This document shows, piece by piece, positions 11,031 through 22,543 of a DNA stretch of 64,000 nt. The number at the start of each line of letters is the position of its first letter. Position 1 is the stretch's first letter. Source of the stretch: Anaeramoeba flamelloides (lineage: Eukaryota; Metamonada; Anaeramoebidae); NCBI GenBank assembly GCA_027625915.1, contig JANTQA010000075.1, positions 2,728,001-2,792,000 on the forward strand. Reading direction: 5' to 3'. A program made the position numbers and the translations under genes. The notes beneath the pieces were generated by a model. It was not told the origin of the DNA. It worked only from the letters and a program-made list of their open reading frames with translations, and searched no databases.

Positions 11031-14000
11031 AAAAAAAAACTAAGTTAAAGACATTTTCTTTTAATTTCCCAAATTAAAAACAATAAAATGGCAAACAAGA
11101 GGAATTTTAAACTCTTCCCTTAAATTACAATTAAAAAAAAAAAAAAAAAGTTAACAGATTTTTACTTCATTTTACAATTTTTTGATGTGACAATACTTTT
11201 TTTTGAATTTTTTCAATTAGATTTATGTGAATATTTTTTTTAGTTTACTCGTCCTTTAATTAAAATACAAAAACTAACTACAAAAAATATTTAAAATTGG
11301 TCGGATCAACACACATTTTAAAAAACAGAAATTTTACAAATTATCTAATATTTATTCTTTTATAATGGATAAGAATGATATAAAAACAAAATTTTTGCAA
11401 CTTATGTAAAATCAATCTATTCTAGAAATTATTGAAGGTACAGATCTTTTTCTAATCGAATACCCACCCAAGTCAAAAAAAAAACCTATATTTTGGATTT
11501 AAGAATTAACCAATCGCCTATATAATGTCTCGGTTTTTTAGAGTTTTGAATAAAAAAAATTGATTTTCTCACAAAAATTGCTTATAAAGTAAATTGCCTG
11601 AATATTCTTTGGTTTTTAGGAAATCTATGGTAACGATGTTATCTCAGATAAAATAATTAATCTAAAAAAAAAAAATAAAACCTTTTTGAGAGAAATGAAT
11701 AAATAACAAAAAATAAATTTCCACTTTTATTCCGGAAAATAAATAACAAATAATATAAAACAATCGATCATTTTCATTTTCAAATTGATTCTTGAGTTCT
11801 TAAACTTTAAGACCATAACATTGACTTTGTAATATTTCCCTTTGCTATATCTTTTCTCGTTCAACCTCTCAAAATAGATTCTAAATTCAGAATTCTTAAA
11901 CTCAAATTTACTTGTTCAGATCCAGGAATATTCCCACCCTCTTGAAAGATTTAAGATCTGAAAACATATTCTTCAAGTATGTAAAAATTCTCACAATACT
12001 AATACTCAGACTTTTTGGAAAAACTTTTAATCTTGTTACAAATTTTGCATCTTTGTCAATCAAGAATGAATTTGAAATTGAAATATTTGGGAAATAACTT
12101 TTCCCTATGTCTTTGAAATAAATCCTGTTATTAAGCTTTTGTGTGTTTTAAGACTTCAAAATTATCTCGATTGTTAACAACAACTATAAAAAAAAAATCT
12201 TTGAAATTTGCTTTTGTTCGTTCGAAAGGAACTTTGGATAAAGGAATATATTAAAAAATTTAGTTATAATCTTCAAATAAGAAATCGTTTAAATTGCCTT
12301 TGATAGAGAATCTAGTTTAATATATTGAGTGAGTAACTGAATTAAAACCAATACCCACTGGGGTTGAATTCAGTTCGACCTAAAGTTCCTCCACTAACCT
12401 CATACAATTACAATTTAACAATAGTTTTCTCTTTATTTTGGTTTTTGATTTTTTAAAATGTGAAAGAGTAAAAAATTTTTTACTGTTTTGAAAAAATTCT
12501 TTTTTTCACATTAAAAAAATATGCGTATTTGTAATTCAATTATTATTTACCACCTTGCTCAAGGCGGCTATGATTTTACTCTCACTAAAAATCCAGGCAA
12601 CTAAAATTACACAAAATAAAAAAGTTCCATTTAAAGTCGAATTGAAAAAAAGTTGTGAAAGACAAATCAATCACTTTACTTTCTTAGAAATTAGGACTCA
12701 GTTCTTGATCATAAAGGTGAATTTTTTAAAATAAAATTACTTTTTGAAGATTTCATGATCTTTTCGAATGGTAAAAAAAAATATACATTTTATCTGAAAA
12801 GTATGCTACTTTGAATCTAACTAAGAACCATATTATCTAAGTAACTTTCTGAATAGAAAATTTGGCTTGCTTACAGAGTTGTTCATTTTGAGAAGAATTT
12901 TCTTTGTTTGTACAGTAATCAAAAAAAATGACTTTAAAAAAATTATTTTGAATGGAATGAGCCAAATTCAAAGAAATATTTTTGATTGTTTGTAAAGAAC
13001 AACTTTTTTTGGTTACTTTCGGTAAATCTGCATCTTTCTTTTAAAAAATAATAAAAGTTAAAAAATTTGATTAATTCAATCACAGAACGCAACTAATCTT
13101 AAAGAATGGAATTACACGGAAGATGGTGCAATATGATTCTAGTTAATGGTAATTCAAGAAATTTATTTTTCTAAAAAGTCTTCAAAAAACGATAAAAAAA
13201 ATTAATTGTTTTTGAGACACTTTGCAAAAAAAATAGTCAAATAATTTAAAGAGGAATCCGGCATGAATAGTCTGTCAAAATATTTGATAAAGGTTACCAT
13301 AACACCAGATTTTTTCACTTATTTTTCTCTTTTTTAAAATAATGAGAAATTTCTAATTTATCAAAAAAAGTTTGAACTTAAAGATTTTCAAAACATACTT
13401 GTGAATGATTCGGCCAAAGAGGTTCAACGAAACAGTAAACAACTGTGTTACTCCTGTCTAAAGTTTGGGTGAATTCAAAACTCGTCAAATAATAATTTGA
13501 AATAATTCTCAATAAAATAAAAACATCTCAAAATAAAAAAAGCTTTAAGGACTTTTAGATTAATTAATTCAAATTATAAAGAACAATTCCTAAACAACAG
13601 TCAGCGGGCAATGAAAAAACAAGCAAAAATTCTGAAGTTTCCAACCAAAAAGCTTGTGAAAAGTTGAAAAAATTCCAAGAATAAATATTTTACTTTTTAC
13701 TATCTAATAACTCATATATAATTGAGTTGTATGAAAGTGTCATGATATATAATACAACTTGAAATTGACTCATAACGGATATTTTGTATTTTCTATTAAC
13801 ATAAAAAACTTAACTCATTTATTTTTGTATATTTTGAAAGGAACTCAACAATATTTCAGGATCTAACTCTTTCTTTTCATATATATGAAAATACAGATCA
13901 ATTGGAAAAATAAAAATTATTATGTTCAAAAAAAGTTTTTATAGTATGAAAAAGAAGGGGAATTAAACAGTTTTATTGTTGTTGTAATTACTAAAAAAAA

Positions 14001-14125
14001 TTTGCAAATAAATTTTTCCAATAAAAAAAAGAAAAACGCGAAAAATTAATCATTTCTTTTTTTTTCTTTTATTTTATTGAAAAATTTCTTCTGGATTTCT
14101 AAATTAAACAAAAAAGCCATCTATT
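11031..14125. other. Gene-free stretch upstream of the large repeat protein
   Basis: No gene is supported. A 61-codon plus-strand frame (11912-12097) has leucine-rich spacing but no family match. A block near 11165-11270 (TTTAGTTTACTCGTCCTTTA) is echoed at 27330-27420, which marks another worn repeat. I see no recognisable promoter element ahead of 14126, only alternating A- and T-rich runs. Confidence 0.4.
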
Positions 14126-17100
14126 ATGGATTTAAAAACTGTTAAAACCAAAATTAGATCACCACTGTCATGGGTACGATCATCTATAAACTCTGTTAAC
14201 AAAACAAATTTTGACAAAAACTTGAAGATCTGCCGAGAATTGCTTGACAATAACCCAGGTGCATTTAGCGACAGTGAGGGGGAGAAATTCAAAAATGAGA
14301 CTGAGGAAACAATTCGAAAATATACGGAAGAGTTTGAATTAAAACGGATCAAAAAAGAGACCCAACAAATTAAAACAAAGACGAACTCGGCCAAGAGTTG
14401 GCTGGGATCCGCGATCCGCTCAAAGAATGTCAAGAGCATCTCCAAATACATGGGCACGTTGCGCGAGCTCTTGACGACGAACAAGGATCTGTTCCACGAA
14501 AGCGAGGAGGGTTTGAAATACTACAACGAGATGGTTGGCTACTTGGAAGAGGCTGAGAAGGAAGCCAGTTCTGCGATACTCGAGAACGAGGCCAAGACCT
14601 ACATTGCAAAGGCAAGGTCCCCACTTAGCTGGGCGAGCTCGTATACCAAGCGCGATCCCAAGAAAGCTCTGGACTACTTGAACCAGGCACGGGAGGTCAT
14701 ACGCCCTCTTCTTGAGAACGAGGAGAAGTATTCCACGTTGAAGGTCGTCAAGGACTTTTTGATCAAATTCCACGAACAGGCAGACCAATTGGAAGGCGAG
14801 TCAGGTGACAACCAGGCCAAGCAGGCAATTGAAAATGATAGCAAAGCTTTTAAATCACAGATCTCGTATTTGAATAGCGCGCTCCGCCGCAAAAGGGTCG
14901 AAGACATTCAGATGAAGAGCGAAAAATTGAAAGACGAATTTAATGTATTCTATTCCAAATACTCTGAAGAAAAGGGCGCCCAGACCATTATTAAGCAAGT
15001 ACAGGAAATGTTGGACAAGATCGATGCTGAGCTCCCAAAGATCATCTTTGAAGCCCAAATGAGCTCCGTGAAAACAAAATATAACTCGATCAAATCATGG
15101 CTTGGGACATATCTCAGGCAAACCAATTCAGGAAAGATCAACGAATACAAGGATCAATTATTGGAATTAGTTGAGCCCCTGAGACAGCAGCAGGAAGACA
15201 ATGAAGCCATGAAGAACTTTTTACAGGAAGTTGATGATCTGATCGAAAATACGATGAAGGAATTAGGGGAGAAAATTGAAAAAAAGGAGGTTGACGGTGT
15301 GATCCAAAAGGCCAACTCGATCAAATCATGGACCAGCACATACCTGAGGCAAAGAGATGTCGGGAAGGTACAAGACCATCAAAATCAATTATTGGAATTA
15401 GTTGAGCCACTTCGATTGAAGTATCCCGAGAATGAGAAAGCCAAGAAATTTTTGAAGGAAGTTGATGAATTGGTTGAAAGTGTAACGAAGGAAATGGGGG
15501 AACTTATTGAAAAAATGGAGGTTGAGTCTGTTTTGCAAAAGGCAAAATCTGCAAAGACATGGCTTAGTACATGCCTGAACCAAAAAGATGTTGAAAAGGC
15601 TAGCGAATATCAAAGGCAATTATTGGAAATCGCAGGGCCACTTCGGGGCAAGTATCCTGAGAATGAGACAGCCAAGAACTTTTTGAATGAAGTTGACGAA
15701 TTGGTGGAAATGGTTGAAATCCAGCTTGGCGACATTATTAAAAACAAGGTTATTGAGGAATGTGCAATCAAACTCAAATCTGGAATAACCTGGATGACAA
15801 CATTCAAGAACCAAAAGAATGTTGACAAGGTATTGGAATACAAGGAGAAATTACAAAAGGACTCGGAGCCCCTCTACCGATACGAAAAGGACGAAAAGGC
15901 AAAGAGCTTGTTAAATGAAGTCAACACGCTGTTACAAACTGTGGAAATTGAACTTGGCGAAATCATTGCCACGTTAGCCATTGATAGGATTTTACCAAAG
16001 ATCAACTCTGCGACACAGTGGATCAACAGCAGCTACAAGCAAAAAAACGTGCCCAAGGTGCAAATTTACCAAAAGCAATTATTGGAGTTAGTTGAGCAAT
16101 TACAGGAATACGACAAATATGAAAAGGCCAAAACGGCGCTCACGGAATCATTGGAATTGCTGAGCAAAATTGAAAACGAAATGGGCGACATGATCGCAGA
16201 AAGAGAAATTAACAAGATGAAGCCAAGGATTGAATCCGCGATCAGGTTTTTCAAAGTGGCGATGGAGAAGGGCGTCACAGACGAGATCATCAATAAGCGA
16301 GAATATTTATTGGAAAACTCTGCGCCCTTGAAATTGAAATTCGGAAAACACAAATTGGCTGCGGATTTGATACGATCCATTGATGAGGCAATTGACAAAT
16401 GCGAAAAAATGATGGGATCGAAGATCGCAGAAAGCACGATTGGCAAGGCGCGTACGAAGTTTGCACAATTCGACAAATTGCTCAAAACTGCGATTGTGTC
16501 TGAAGACAAGCCAACCATCGGTGTGTATGTCCAAAAAATGTTGATAGTCGTGTACCCGCTTAAGGTCCAATATCCGGAGCTCGGCAAGGAGTTGATCAAC
16601 CAAGTGGAACGTTACCACGAAGAGCATCCGATCAAAATCGGAAATTTCCAGCAGAAGGAGATCGAGAAATTGTTGCAGCCAATGCTCAAGGAGTGGAGTG
16701 AGTTGGAAAACAAAGAGAGAGTTTCGATCACATATTTGAAAACACTGAACAATAGATGCAAAAAATTGAGAAAGCAATATTTGCATGTCCCCTCCGTTTC
16801 CAAATTCTTGACTGAAGTCGATCAGCTCAATATGAAGCTCGTGGGCAAAATCCCCAACGAAGAGGAAGTGTGCCCCATCTTCGAGGTCCATTGGAAATTG
16901 CCCTCGGCGATCCAAACGCCATTGAAGGCCATGAACGAATCCAGCAAAAAGGTGAACGTGATTCTTGAAAAGCTTAAATACGTCCTTGATAACATCGACA
17001 CGACGGGCGCCGAGCCAACGACAGAATACATTTACAAGGAATTGGACCGATTGTGCAGCCCACTCGAGCAAACGCATATGCCCAAACTCACGAAGAACGT

Positions 17101-18442
17101 TGGACTTCTGTTGAAGGAGGACCCCCAGAATGCCGCGGGGCTCATGATGCAAAGGGCGATCGAAAGCGCAATGAAGAAATACCAGAGAATGGGGAGGCTT
17201 GTTAACCAGAAATGCCAATTCGCCATCGCAATTTCGGACATTTACAAGATGGTGATGAGCGCAGGGGATGTGCTCAAGGACGCAATCGAATGTTCCAAGG
17301 ACTCCGAAGATTCCGTGATCGACCTGCTGTACTCAATTAAAGGGTACATGAAGTACAAGGGGCCCAAGCTGGATCGCCTGCGTATGGTCGAGATGTGGCC
17401 AAGGGTCCTGGGGGGCTTTGATCACATGGTAAGCCGATGCAATACCGTCGCTCGACTCAAGCCCGATAACCACCCCGAAACCGACCTTCTCATCGACTAT
17501 CTCAATGCCAACCGCATCCGCGCGGAACAGGAAATGAAAAAGTGGACGCTCTATTATGTCACCAAGTTTTCCAAGAAGCTCTATACCAAAGACTGCGAGG
17601 AATTTCTTCAGGCCTACGCAACACAATTCCCCGACGAAAAGGAGGAACTTGAGTCGCTCAGGGACCTTGCGAAAAGGCTCGAACAAGCCGAGGAAGAGGA
17701 ACGAAAAAAGGAGGAGTTGGAACGGCAACGAAAGGCCGAAGAGGAACGCCACCGAAAGATCAAATTGGCAAACGACTTGGAAGCTGAGCACAAATGCAAA
17801 TACTCGAGTGGAAGATTGCAAACGCCAACATCGGGCAATTGGGAATATTCCGAAGACGGTATCCTGAAATGCATTGAGGGCAGATATGTAAATATTAAAT
17901 ACCGATTTCAAAAAAACGAATCACGAGGTATCGTGGACGTGCGTCTTGAAGGCGCCACAGCCAACTTGGGATGGGCGACCTTCGATGGGCACAGCTTTTA
18001 TTATTTGTGCAAATGGGGTAGATGCTGGTCCTCCACCTACCAGGGCACCCAGGGCTCCCAGGGAAGCCCATTCGGCTTGAACGAAAAGTCACAGAAGCTG
18101 TTGGATCAAACAAAGGTCACAGGTAACCCACCACCAATCGTCATCTTATTTTGCTCGCACTTTGATTACTCGCAAGAACGCCTCAAAGTCGTTAGAAAAC
18201 AAGAAGAAGAGAGGTTAAGAGAAGAAAAGAGACAGCAACAAGCAATTCAATCTTGGAACAATGTCATTCATAATTTTGGTTGCTGTCAAAAATGTCATTG
18301 TGAAGGTTCAAATGTTTTTGCTTGTAGAAAATGTATGGTCGCTTGGTGTTCAAAATGTCTTGGAGGTAGTTCTCATTATCAATGCCCATTTTGTGGAACT
18401 TCAAGTAATTTTGATGTTCGTAATAGCTTTTTAGTATATTAA
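14126..18442 (+). CDS. Giant helical-repeat protein with C-terminal zinc-binding module (1438 aa, function unknown)
   Basis: A single exon from ATG to TAA. Residues 5-850 form about eleven tandem helical repeats with a period near 77. Each has a marker aromatic (W16, W92, W169, Y248, W325, W402, W479, W556, W632, then Phe near 708 and 783), followed by a basic stretch and LLELVEPL-type and FLNEVDELVE-type helices. Repeats 5-7 are the most alike and share exact DNA blocks, suggesting recent duplication. Residues 850-1175 are helical without clear repeats. A charged coiled coil follows at 1176-1222, then a Trp/Tyr-rich, probably beta segment near 1220-1330. The C-terminus is a Cys cluster: C1386, C1387, C1390, C1392, C1400, C1403, C1408, C1411, H1417, C1420 and C1423, in CxxC pairs that look like a RING/B-box-like cross-brace. 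No signal peptide or membrane segment is seen. I recognise no named family; a scaffold role is inference. The body (about 14400-18250) has far higher GC than its flanks and its own two ends. Confidence 0.95.
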   Translation: MDLKTVKTKIRSPLSWVRSSINSVNKTNFDKNLKICRELLDNNPGAFSDSEGEKFKNETEETIRKYTEEFELKRIKKETQQIKTKTNSAKSWLGSAIRSKNVKSISKYMGTLRELLTTNKDLFHESEEGLKYYNEMVGYLEEAEKEASSAILENEAKTYIAKARSPLSWASSYTKRDPKKALDYLNQAREVIRPLLENEEKYSTLKVVKDFLIKFHEQADQLEGESGDNQAKQAIENDSKAFKSQISYLNSALRRKRVEDIQMKSEKLKDEFNVFYSKYSEEKGAQTIIKQVQEMLDKIDAELPKIIFEAQMSSVKTKYNSIKSWLGTYLRQTNSGKINEYKDQLLELVEPLRQQQEDNEAMKNFLQEVDDLIENTMKELGEKIEKKEVDGVIQKANSIKSWTSTYLRQRDVGKVQDHQNQLLELVEPLRLKYPENEKAKKFLKEVDELVESVTKEMGELIEKMEVESVLQKAKSAKTWLSTCLNQKDVEKASEYQRQLLEIAGPLRGKYPENETAKNFLNEVDELVEMVEIQLGDIIKNKVIEECAIKLKSGITWMTTFKNQKNVDKVLEYKEKLQKDSEPLYRYEKDEKAKSLLNEVNTLLQTVEIELGEIIATLAIDRILPKINSATQWINSSYKQKNVPKVQIYQKQLLELVEQLQEYDKYEKAKTALTESLELLSKIENEMGDMIAEREINKMKPRIESAIRFFKVAMEKGVTDEIINKREYLLENSAPLKLKFGKHKLAADLIRSIDEAIDKCEKMMGSKIAESTIGKARTKFAQFDKLLKTAIVSEDKPTIGVYVQKMLIVVYPLKVQYPELGKELINQVERYHEEHPIKIGNFQQKEIEKLLQPMLKEWSELENKERVSITYLKTLNNRCKKLRKQYLHVPSVSKFLTEVDQLNMKLVGKIPNEEEVCPIFEVHWKLPSAIQTPLKAMNESSKKVNVILEKLKYVLDNIDTTGAEPTTEYIYKELDRLCSPLEQTHMPKLTKNVGLLLKEDPQNAAGLMMQRAIESAMKKYQRMGRLVNQKCQFAIAISDIYKMVMSAGDVLKDAIECSKDSEDSVIDLLYSIKGYMKYKGPKLDRLRMVEMWPRVLGGFDHMVSRCNTVARLKPDNHPETDLLIDYLNANRIRAEQEMKKWTLYYVTKFSKKLYTKDCEEFLQAYATQFPDEKEELESLRDLAKRLEQAEEEERKKEELERQRKAEEERHRKIKLANDLEAEHKCKYSSGRLQTPTSGNWEYSEDGILKCIEGRYVNIKYRFQKNESRGIVDVRLEGATANLGWATFDGHSFYYLCKWGRCWSSTYQGTQGSQGSPFGLNEKSQKLLDQTKVTGNPPPIVILFCSHFDYSQERLKVVRKQEEERLREEKRQQQAIQSWNNVIHNFGCCQKCHCEGSNVFACRKCMVAWCSKCLGGSSHYQCPFCGTSSNFDVRNSFLVY

Positions 18443-20173
18443 TTATTATTGTTTTTTTCAATTTTGTTAAACACTTTATTTTTCAATTTTTCTCGTCAGG
18501 TTTTCAATATTTTGGTTGTTTTAGTTTTTATGTTTGGGTTTTTAATTAACCCACTCACACCTCTTATTTTATTTTTGTTCATTAGTTCATTAATAGCTAA
18601 CCAATAAAATCAATCTTAACCTACATATTTTCTCGTTTTTATATTTTATTTTTTATTATAATTATTAGATTAGAATTTTGATAAGATTTTACTGTTGTGT
18701 TTGATACTTTCTTGGAGTTTTTTACATTTGAATGGATCACTTGGTGAAATGTCATCTATTAAGGGTTTATTTGAAATTTTTTATTCATTTAAATACTTTA
18801 AAAAATATTTTTTAGTTCAACACTCTAATTTCTTATTTCAAAGTTATCAATGATTCAAGGAAGAATTCTTTTTTCAGAAAAATTAAAATTTAAAAAAAAA
18901 AATAAAGTATTTTTTTTTTTTTGAAAAGATCTCCAAATTATAAAGATCTCCATCAATGATTGACTTTTTCTAAGTTTTTTTTGCATATAAAATATTTTTT
19001 TGAACTTTGTTACATGGATATAGTATATATATCCCTTAGCACCTCTTTATTAACCTAAATTTCATCAAGTTTTTTTGAGAAAAGATGTAAAATGATATTG
19101 ATGTACTAATATATTTACATTCTTATTTATCTCTAATCCAGGTTCGAATTATATTAAAAACTCAAAATAGTTCAAAGATAAAGTAGTTAAATATTGTTTT
19201 TTTTTTGTTTTTAGAAAAAATAAATAAATAATTATTCATTTTTACACTTTATTAAAGATTTTTATTTATTTTTTTTAATTTTTTAAAAAAGAAATTTTAT
19301 GACAATAATAGTAATTCAAAACCCAGTACATTGTTTTATTAATAATAACCATCAAACAATATTGTTAATTTTATGATAAAAAAAATAAATAAAAAAATAT
19401 ATTACTTGATAAATTTTCATTTTTTTTTTAGAAATAAAATTTCAATAAATATTCAATCAAGAGAAAAATGAAATTTATTTCTTTAGGCCAAAAATAAAAG
19501 TTTAATATGAATAATTTTCCAAAACTTTTATTAAAACAATAGGTAATTTTTGAACAAACAAGCAAAAAAAAATATATTTTCAAATAATTTAATTTATTAC
19601 ATTGAAAATTAAACAAATAAAAAATTTTTTTAATAGATAAAATAAATATACTAAATTTAATAAAAAAATAAAAAATAACTATTAAATATGATTAAAAGAT
19701 AATAAAATAATCTTCTAAACCATATTTTTTCTTTGAATTTTGTTATTGGTAAAAATTTGAATAATATATTTGTGAAATTTGAATTTGTTATTTCTAAATT
19801 AATGGAGAACGTGGGAAATAAATACTGAGATATTGTCTCTTATTCAATTTTATTGTTTATTTTATGTCTAGATTTTCAAAAGTCAGTAATTAAAAAAATA
19901 GTAAAAATTTAGAAAAATCGATAATAATCTGACTCGGACTACATATCCAAAATATTTAAATTTGAAAAAAAATACTTATTGAAAAAATTGAAAAATTTTG
20001 CAAGGAAAAAAATTTTAATTTTTTTTTTAAATTTTAATTTTTCTATTGTTTTATTTTTAAATTATCTCAAATCAAATATATATATATTGGTATTGGATAG
20101 TAATCAATAGATAAAACAAATTTTCTATGTAATATCGAAATATCTTTTTCAATGAATAAATTATTTAATAAAG
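18443..20173. other. Gene-free AT-rich stretch
   Basis: There is no gene or clear repeat copy, only long A- and T-runs. A GGTTCGAAT at 19140 resembles a tRNA T-loop but has no flanking stem. Confidence 0.45.
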
Positions 20174-20532
20174 TAAACTCCATTTCACTCAAAGGTACTC
20201 ATTTAAAAAATGAAAAAGTCGCTTTATTTTTAAGAATCAACCAAACTTAGATTGTTTAGAAATACGAGAAATAATAAATTTCGTATTAGAGTCGATAATC
20301 ATAAAAGAAAAGCCTGAACTAACTATAAATTTCAAAAAATAAAATGTTAAACAATTTTTTGGACCCTTTTCATTGGAATGTCTCTTGCAAAATTCTAAAT
20401 TTATTAAGGAAATTAAAATTGCTGGAAATAGTATTTTTCACTTGTAATATATTTATTTTTTAAGAAAATACACAATATCAATTTTCTTAAGGTTAATTTG
20501 GAGTTTTATACAGTTTTTTTTTTCCAAATTTA

Positions 20533-20591
<59 letters not shown>

Positions 20592-20668
20592 AAGCAAAAT
20601 ACAATGAAAAAAATTTACAAAATGGGAAAAAATGATTTTGATCTAAAAATTGAAATTTTAATTTGAAA
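20174..20668 (-). mobile_element. TIR element, TAAACT/CAAAGGGGCC family, copy C (inverted, one end lost)
   Basis: It is the complement of the 7805-8376 element. It begins TAAACTCCATTTCACTCAAA at 20174 and contains the shared CCAAACTTAGATTGTTTAGA block, the TTTTTTGGACCC block and a run of 47 A (20538-20584). Similarity ends near 20668 after GATTTTGATCTAAAAATTGA, so the other inverted repeat is missing. The homopolymer has the same length as in copy B. Confidence 0.78.
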
Positions 20669-20997
20669 GGGATATAGTACTAAATTTTTTCTGGTTAAAT
20701 GTCTGTTTTTTTTTTTTTGATTATTAAATGTTTTGGTTTTCTTGGAAAAAGAAATACATCTTTAATTTTGGAAAACAGTTTCAATAAATATGAACTACTT
20801 ATTTTGACAATTTAGTTTGATACATAATAACCAGAAATTATTAATCAAATATCAAAACTCACTTCTTAATATGAACACTAAATAATGGTAGATTGGTTGA
20901 TCTCCTTTCTTATATTTTTTTAAATCTTTACCTTTTATTTCTATTTCTCATTTTGAATAAATTGTGAATTTTTTTCTCCAAAAGTAAATAAGAGAAA

Positions 20998-21531
20998 TAA
21001 ACAAAAATTCAAAAATTTGGACAGATTTTTATTATTTTACAGAATAAAAATACTACACTTTACATTCAATTTGTAGATAATTTTGATTTTAAACTAATTT
21101 TATTTTTAGTCTTTGATATTTTGTTTTCATTTCCTTTTTTCCAGTTACGTTATCTGTTTCGTTAGATCTGGATTTTATTTTGATACTTGATAGAAGGTTA
21201 GTGTTGAGCTTTTTAAATTGAAAAATCACATAAAATTAGTTGATGTTATCTTATCATTTGATCGAACAACAATTGTTGGAGAAATTTAATAAAATTTACG
21301 AATACATTTTTTGTTTCAAACCTTCTTTTCATGATTGTAGACACATCAATTTTTATTTTTTAGGTTGATATTTTTTACTTTTATTTATATGAGAGTGATA
21401 ACTTATCAAAACATTAATACTGGGTAACTTAATTGTTGTTTTATATTAGGTTTGGAAAAATACAATAAATTGAGTTTTTTTTTTGCCTATTTTTGATTTT
21501 TGGTGTGTCCAAATTTTTGGAATGGGATTTA
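20998..21531 (+). mobile_element. TIR element, CCAAAAATTTGGACA family, copy 1
   Basis: A 534-bp element that aligns along its whole length with 29458-29988. Inverted ends: TAAACAAAAATTCAAAAATT on the left, and the complement of the right, TAAATCCCATTCCAAAAATT, continuing TTGGACA. TA lies at both ends, as in Tc1/mariner elements. Internal landmarks are TTTTCATTTCCTTTTTT, AGTTACGT.ATCT and TTATCATTTGATCGA. It has no credible coding. It abuts an end fragment of the TAAACT/CAAAGGGGCC family at 21533. Confidence 0.8.
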
Positions 21532-21532
21532 G

Positions 21533-21598
21533 TTGATTCTTAAAAAAAGGGTGAATTATTCATTTTAGGTTGGACCCCTTTGAGTGAAATGGGGTGTA
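21533..21598 (+). mobile_element. Right-end fragment of the TAAACT/CAAAGGGGCC family
   Basis: TTGATTCTTAAAAA, a TTCATTTT block and CCCCTTTGAGTGAAATGG match the last 65 bases of the intact copy at 7805-8376. The rest of that element is absent. The fragment starts exactly where the neighbouring 534-bp element ends. Confidence 0.7.
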
Positions 21599-22303
21599 GA
21601 TTGATATTTGCTAATTTTTTTAAAAACGATAGAAAAAAAATTCTGCTTTTAGGTTTTAATGCTGATGATTATTGGGTTAATCTTGAAATCAAAATAATAA
21701 AAAAAATAGTTATCTTTGGGAAGTTCTTAATCTGAATTATTAAATACTATATTACCACTACTTTGTGTTTCTTTTTTTAGATTGGGAAAAGTAATAAAAA
21801 AAAAATCTTGTCCAAAATTGATATTTTTAATAAGGATAATTAGTAAAAAATCGAATAATTTATTATGCAATCAGGTTTTTAATTGCCTTTTTAGAGGGAT
21901 GTGAACCATATAGCACTTATATCATTTACTCCCAATTACAGCATACTTTGATTCATTGATCATTTATTGTGGCAATAATCCCTTCTGAAAAAGTCAATAA
22001 ATTTGCGAAAATTCTAAAAAAATTGAGACATTTTCAAACACTTCCTATGAATAATTTTAAACTTTTTCAAAAGATCAAGTAGGAAAGCTAAATAAAATAA
22101 ACTCCATTTTAAAACCATTGGCCCATTAAAAATCAAATTTCAAAAATAAATATTTTTATAAATTCAAGTTATCTATTTTAATAAAAAAATTCCATTATTA
22201 ATATTCAGTTCAATACTCAAGAAATATTTGTTTTTCAATTAAAAATAAAATAAAAAATAAAAAAAAATTAGGCCATTTATTTGGAAATATAGTTTATTTT
22301 TGA

Positions 22304-22543
22304 ATGGTAGGTATACTAATGGGTATTTTACCCTATTTTGTACTGATAAATTCTAATAAATTTCAAAAAATTTTTAGTTCAATTACCATTTTTATAGATC
22401 TTGAAACTGTTTCTTATCAAACATTCTCTGACAAAGAATATTTTGAAGAACAACTAATTTTACCGAGTTTCTTAACACTTGAAATCATAAAATACTTTAT
22501 TTCAAGGTTGTACATAATTATTTCAAAAAGGAAAATCAATTAA
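22304..22543 (+). pseudogene. Decayed coding fragment shared with 50871-51130
   Basis: An 80-codon frame whose middle, FQKIFSSITIFIDL followed by a YFEEQL block, corresponds to LKTIFSSIFIFLNL and HFEEKL near 51000-51110. The shared amino-acid pattern across two diverged sites suggests remnants of one gene family. The 50871 copy also has IPLEEFLTQFNFL just upstream, loosely like the start of an F-box/leucine-rich protein, but I cannot name it. Both are broken or partial. Confidence 0.45.

Noticed and set aside
14104-18461. Many open frames of 60-300 codons antisense or out of frame to the large repeat gene (for example 17218-16307 minus)
   Set aside because: They are by-products of the higher GC and lack of AT-rich stops in the real gene; none has family features, and all lie inside the 1438-codon frame.
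19135-19160. GGTTCGAAT resembling a tRNA T-loop
   Set aside because: The flanking bases do not form the five-pair stem, and no anticodon or acceptor arm can be built around it.
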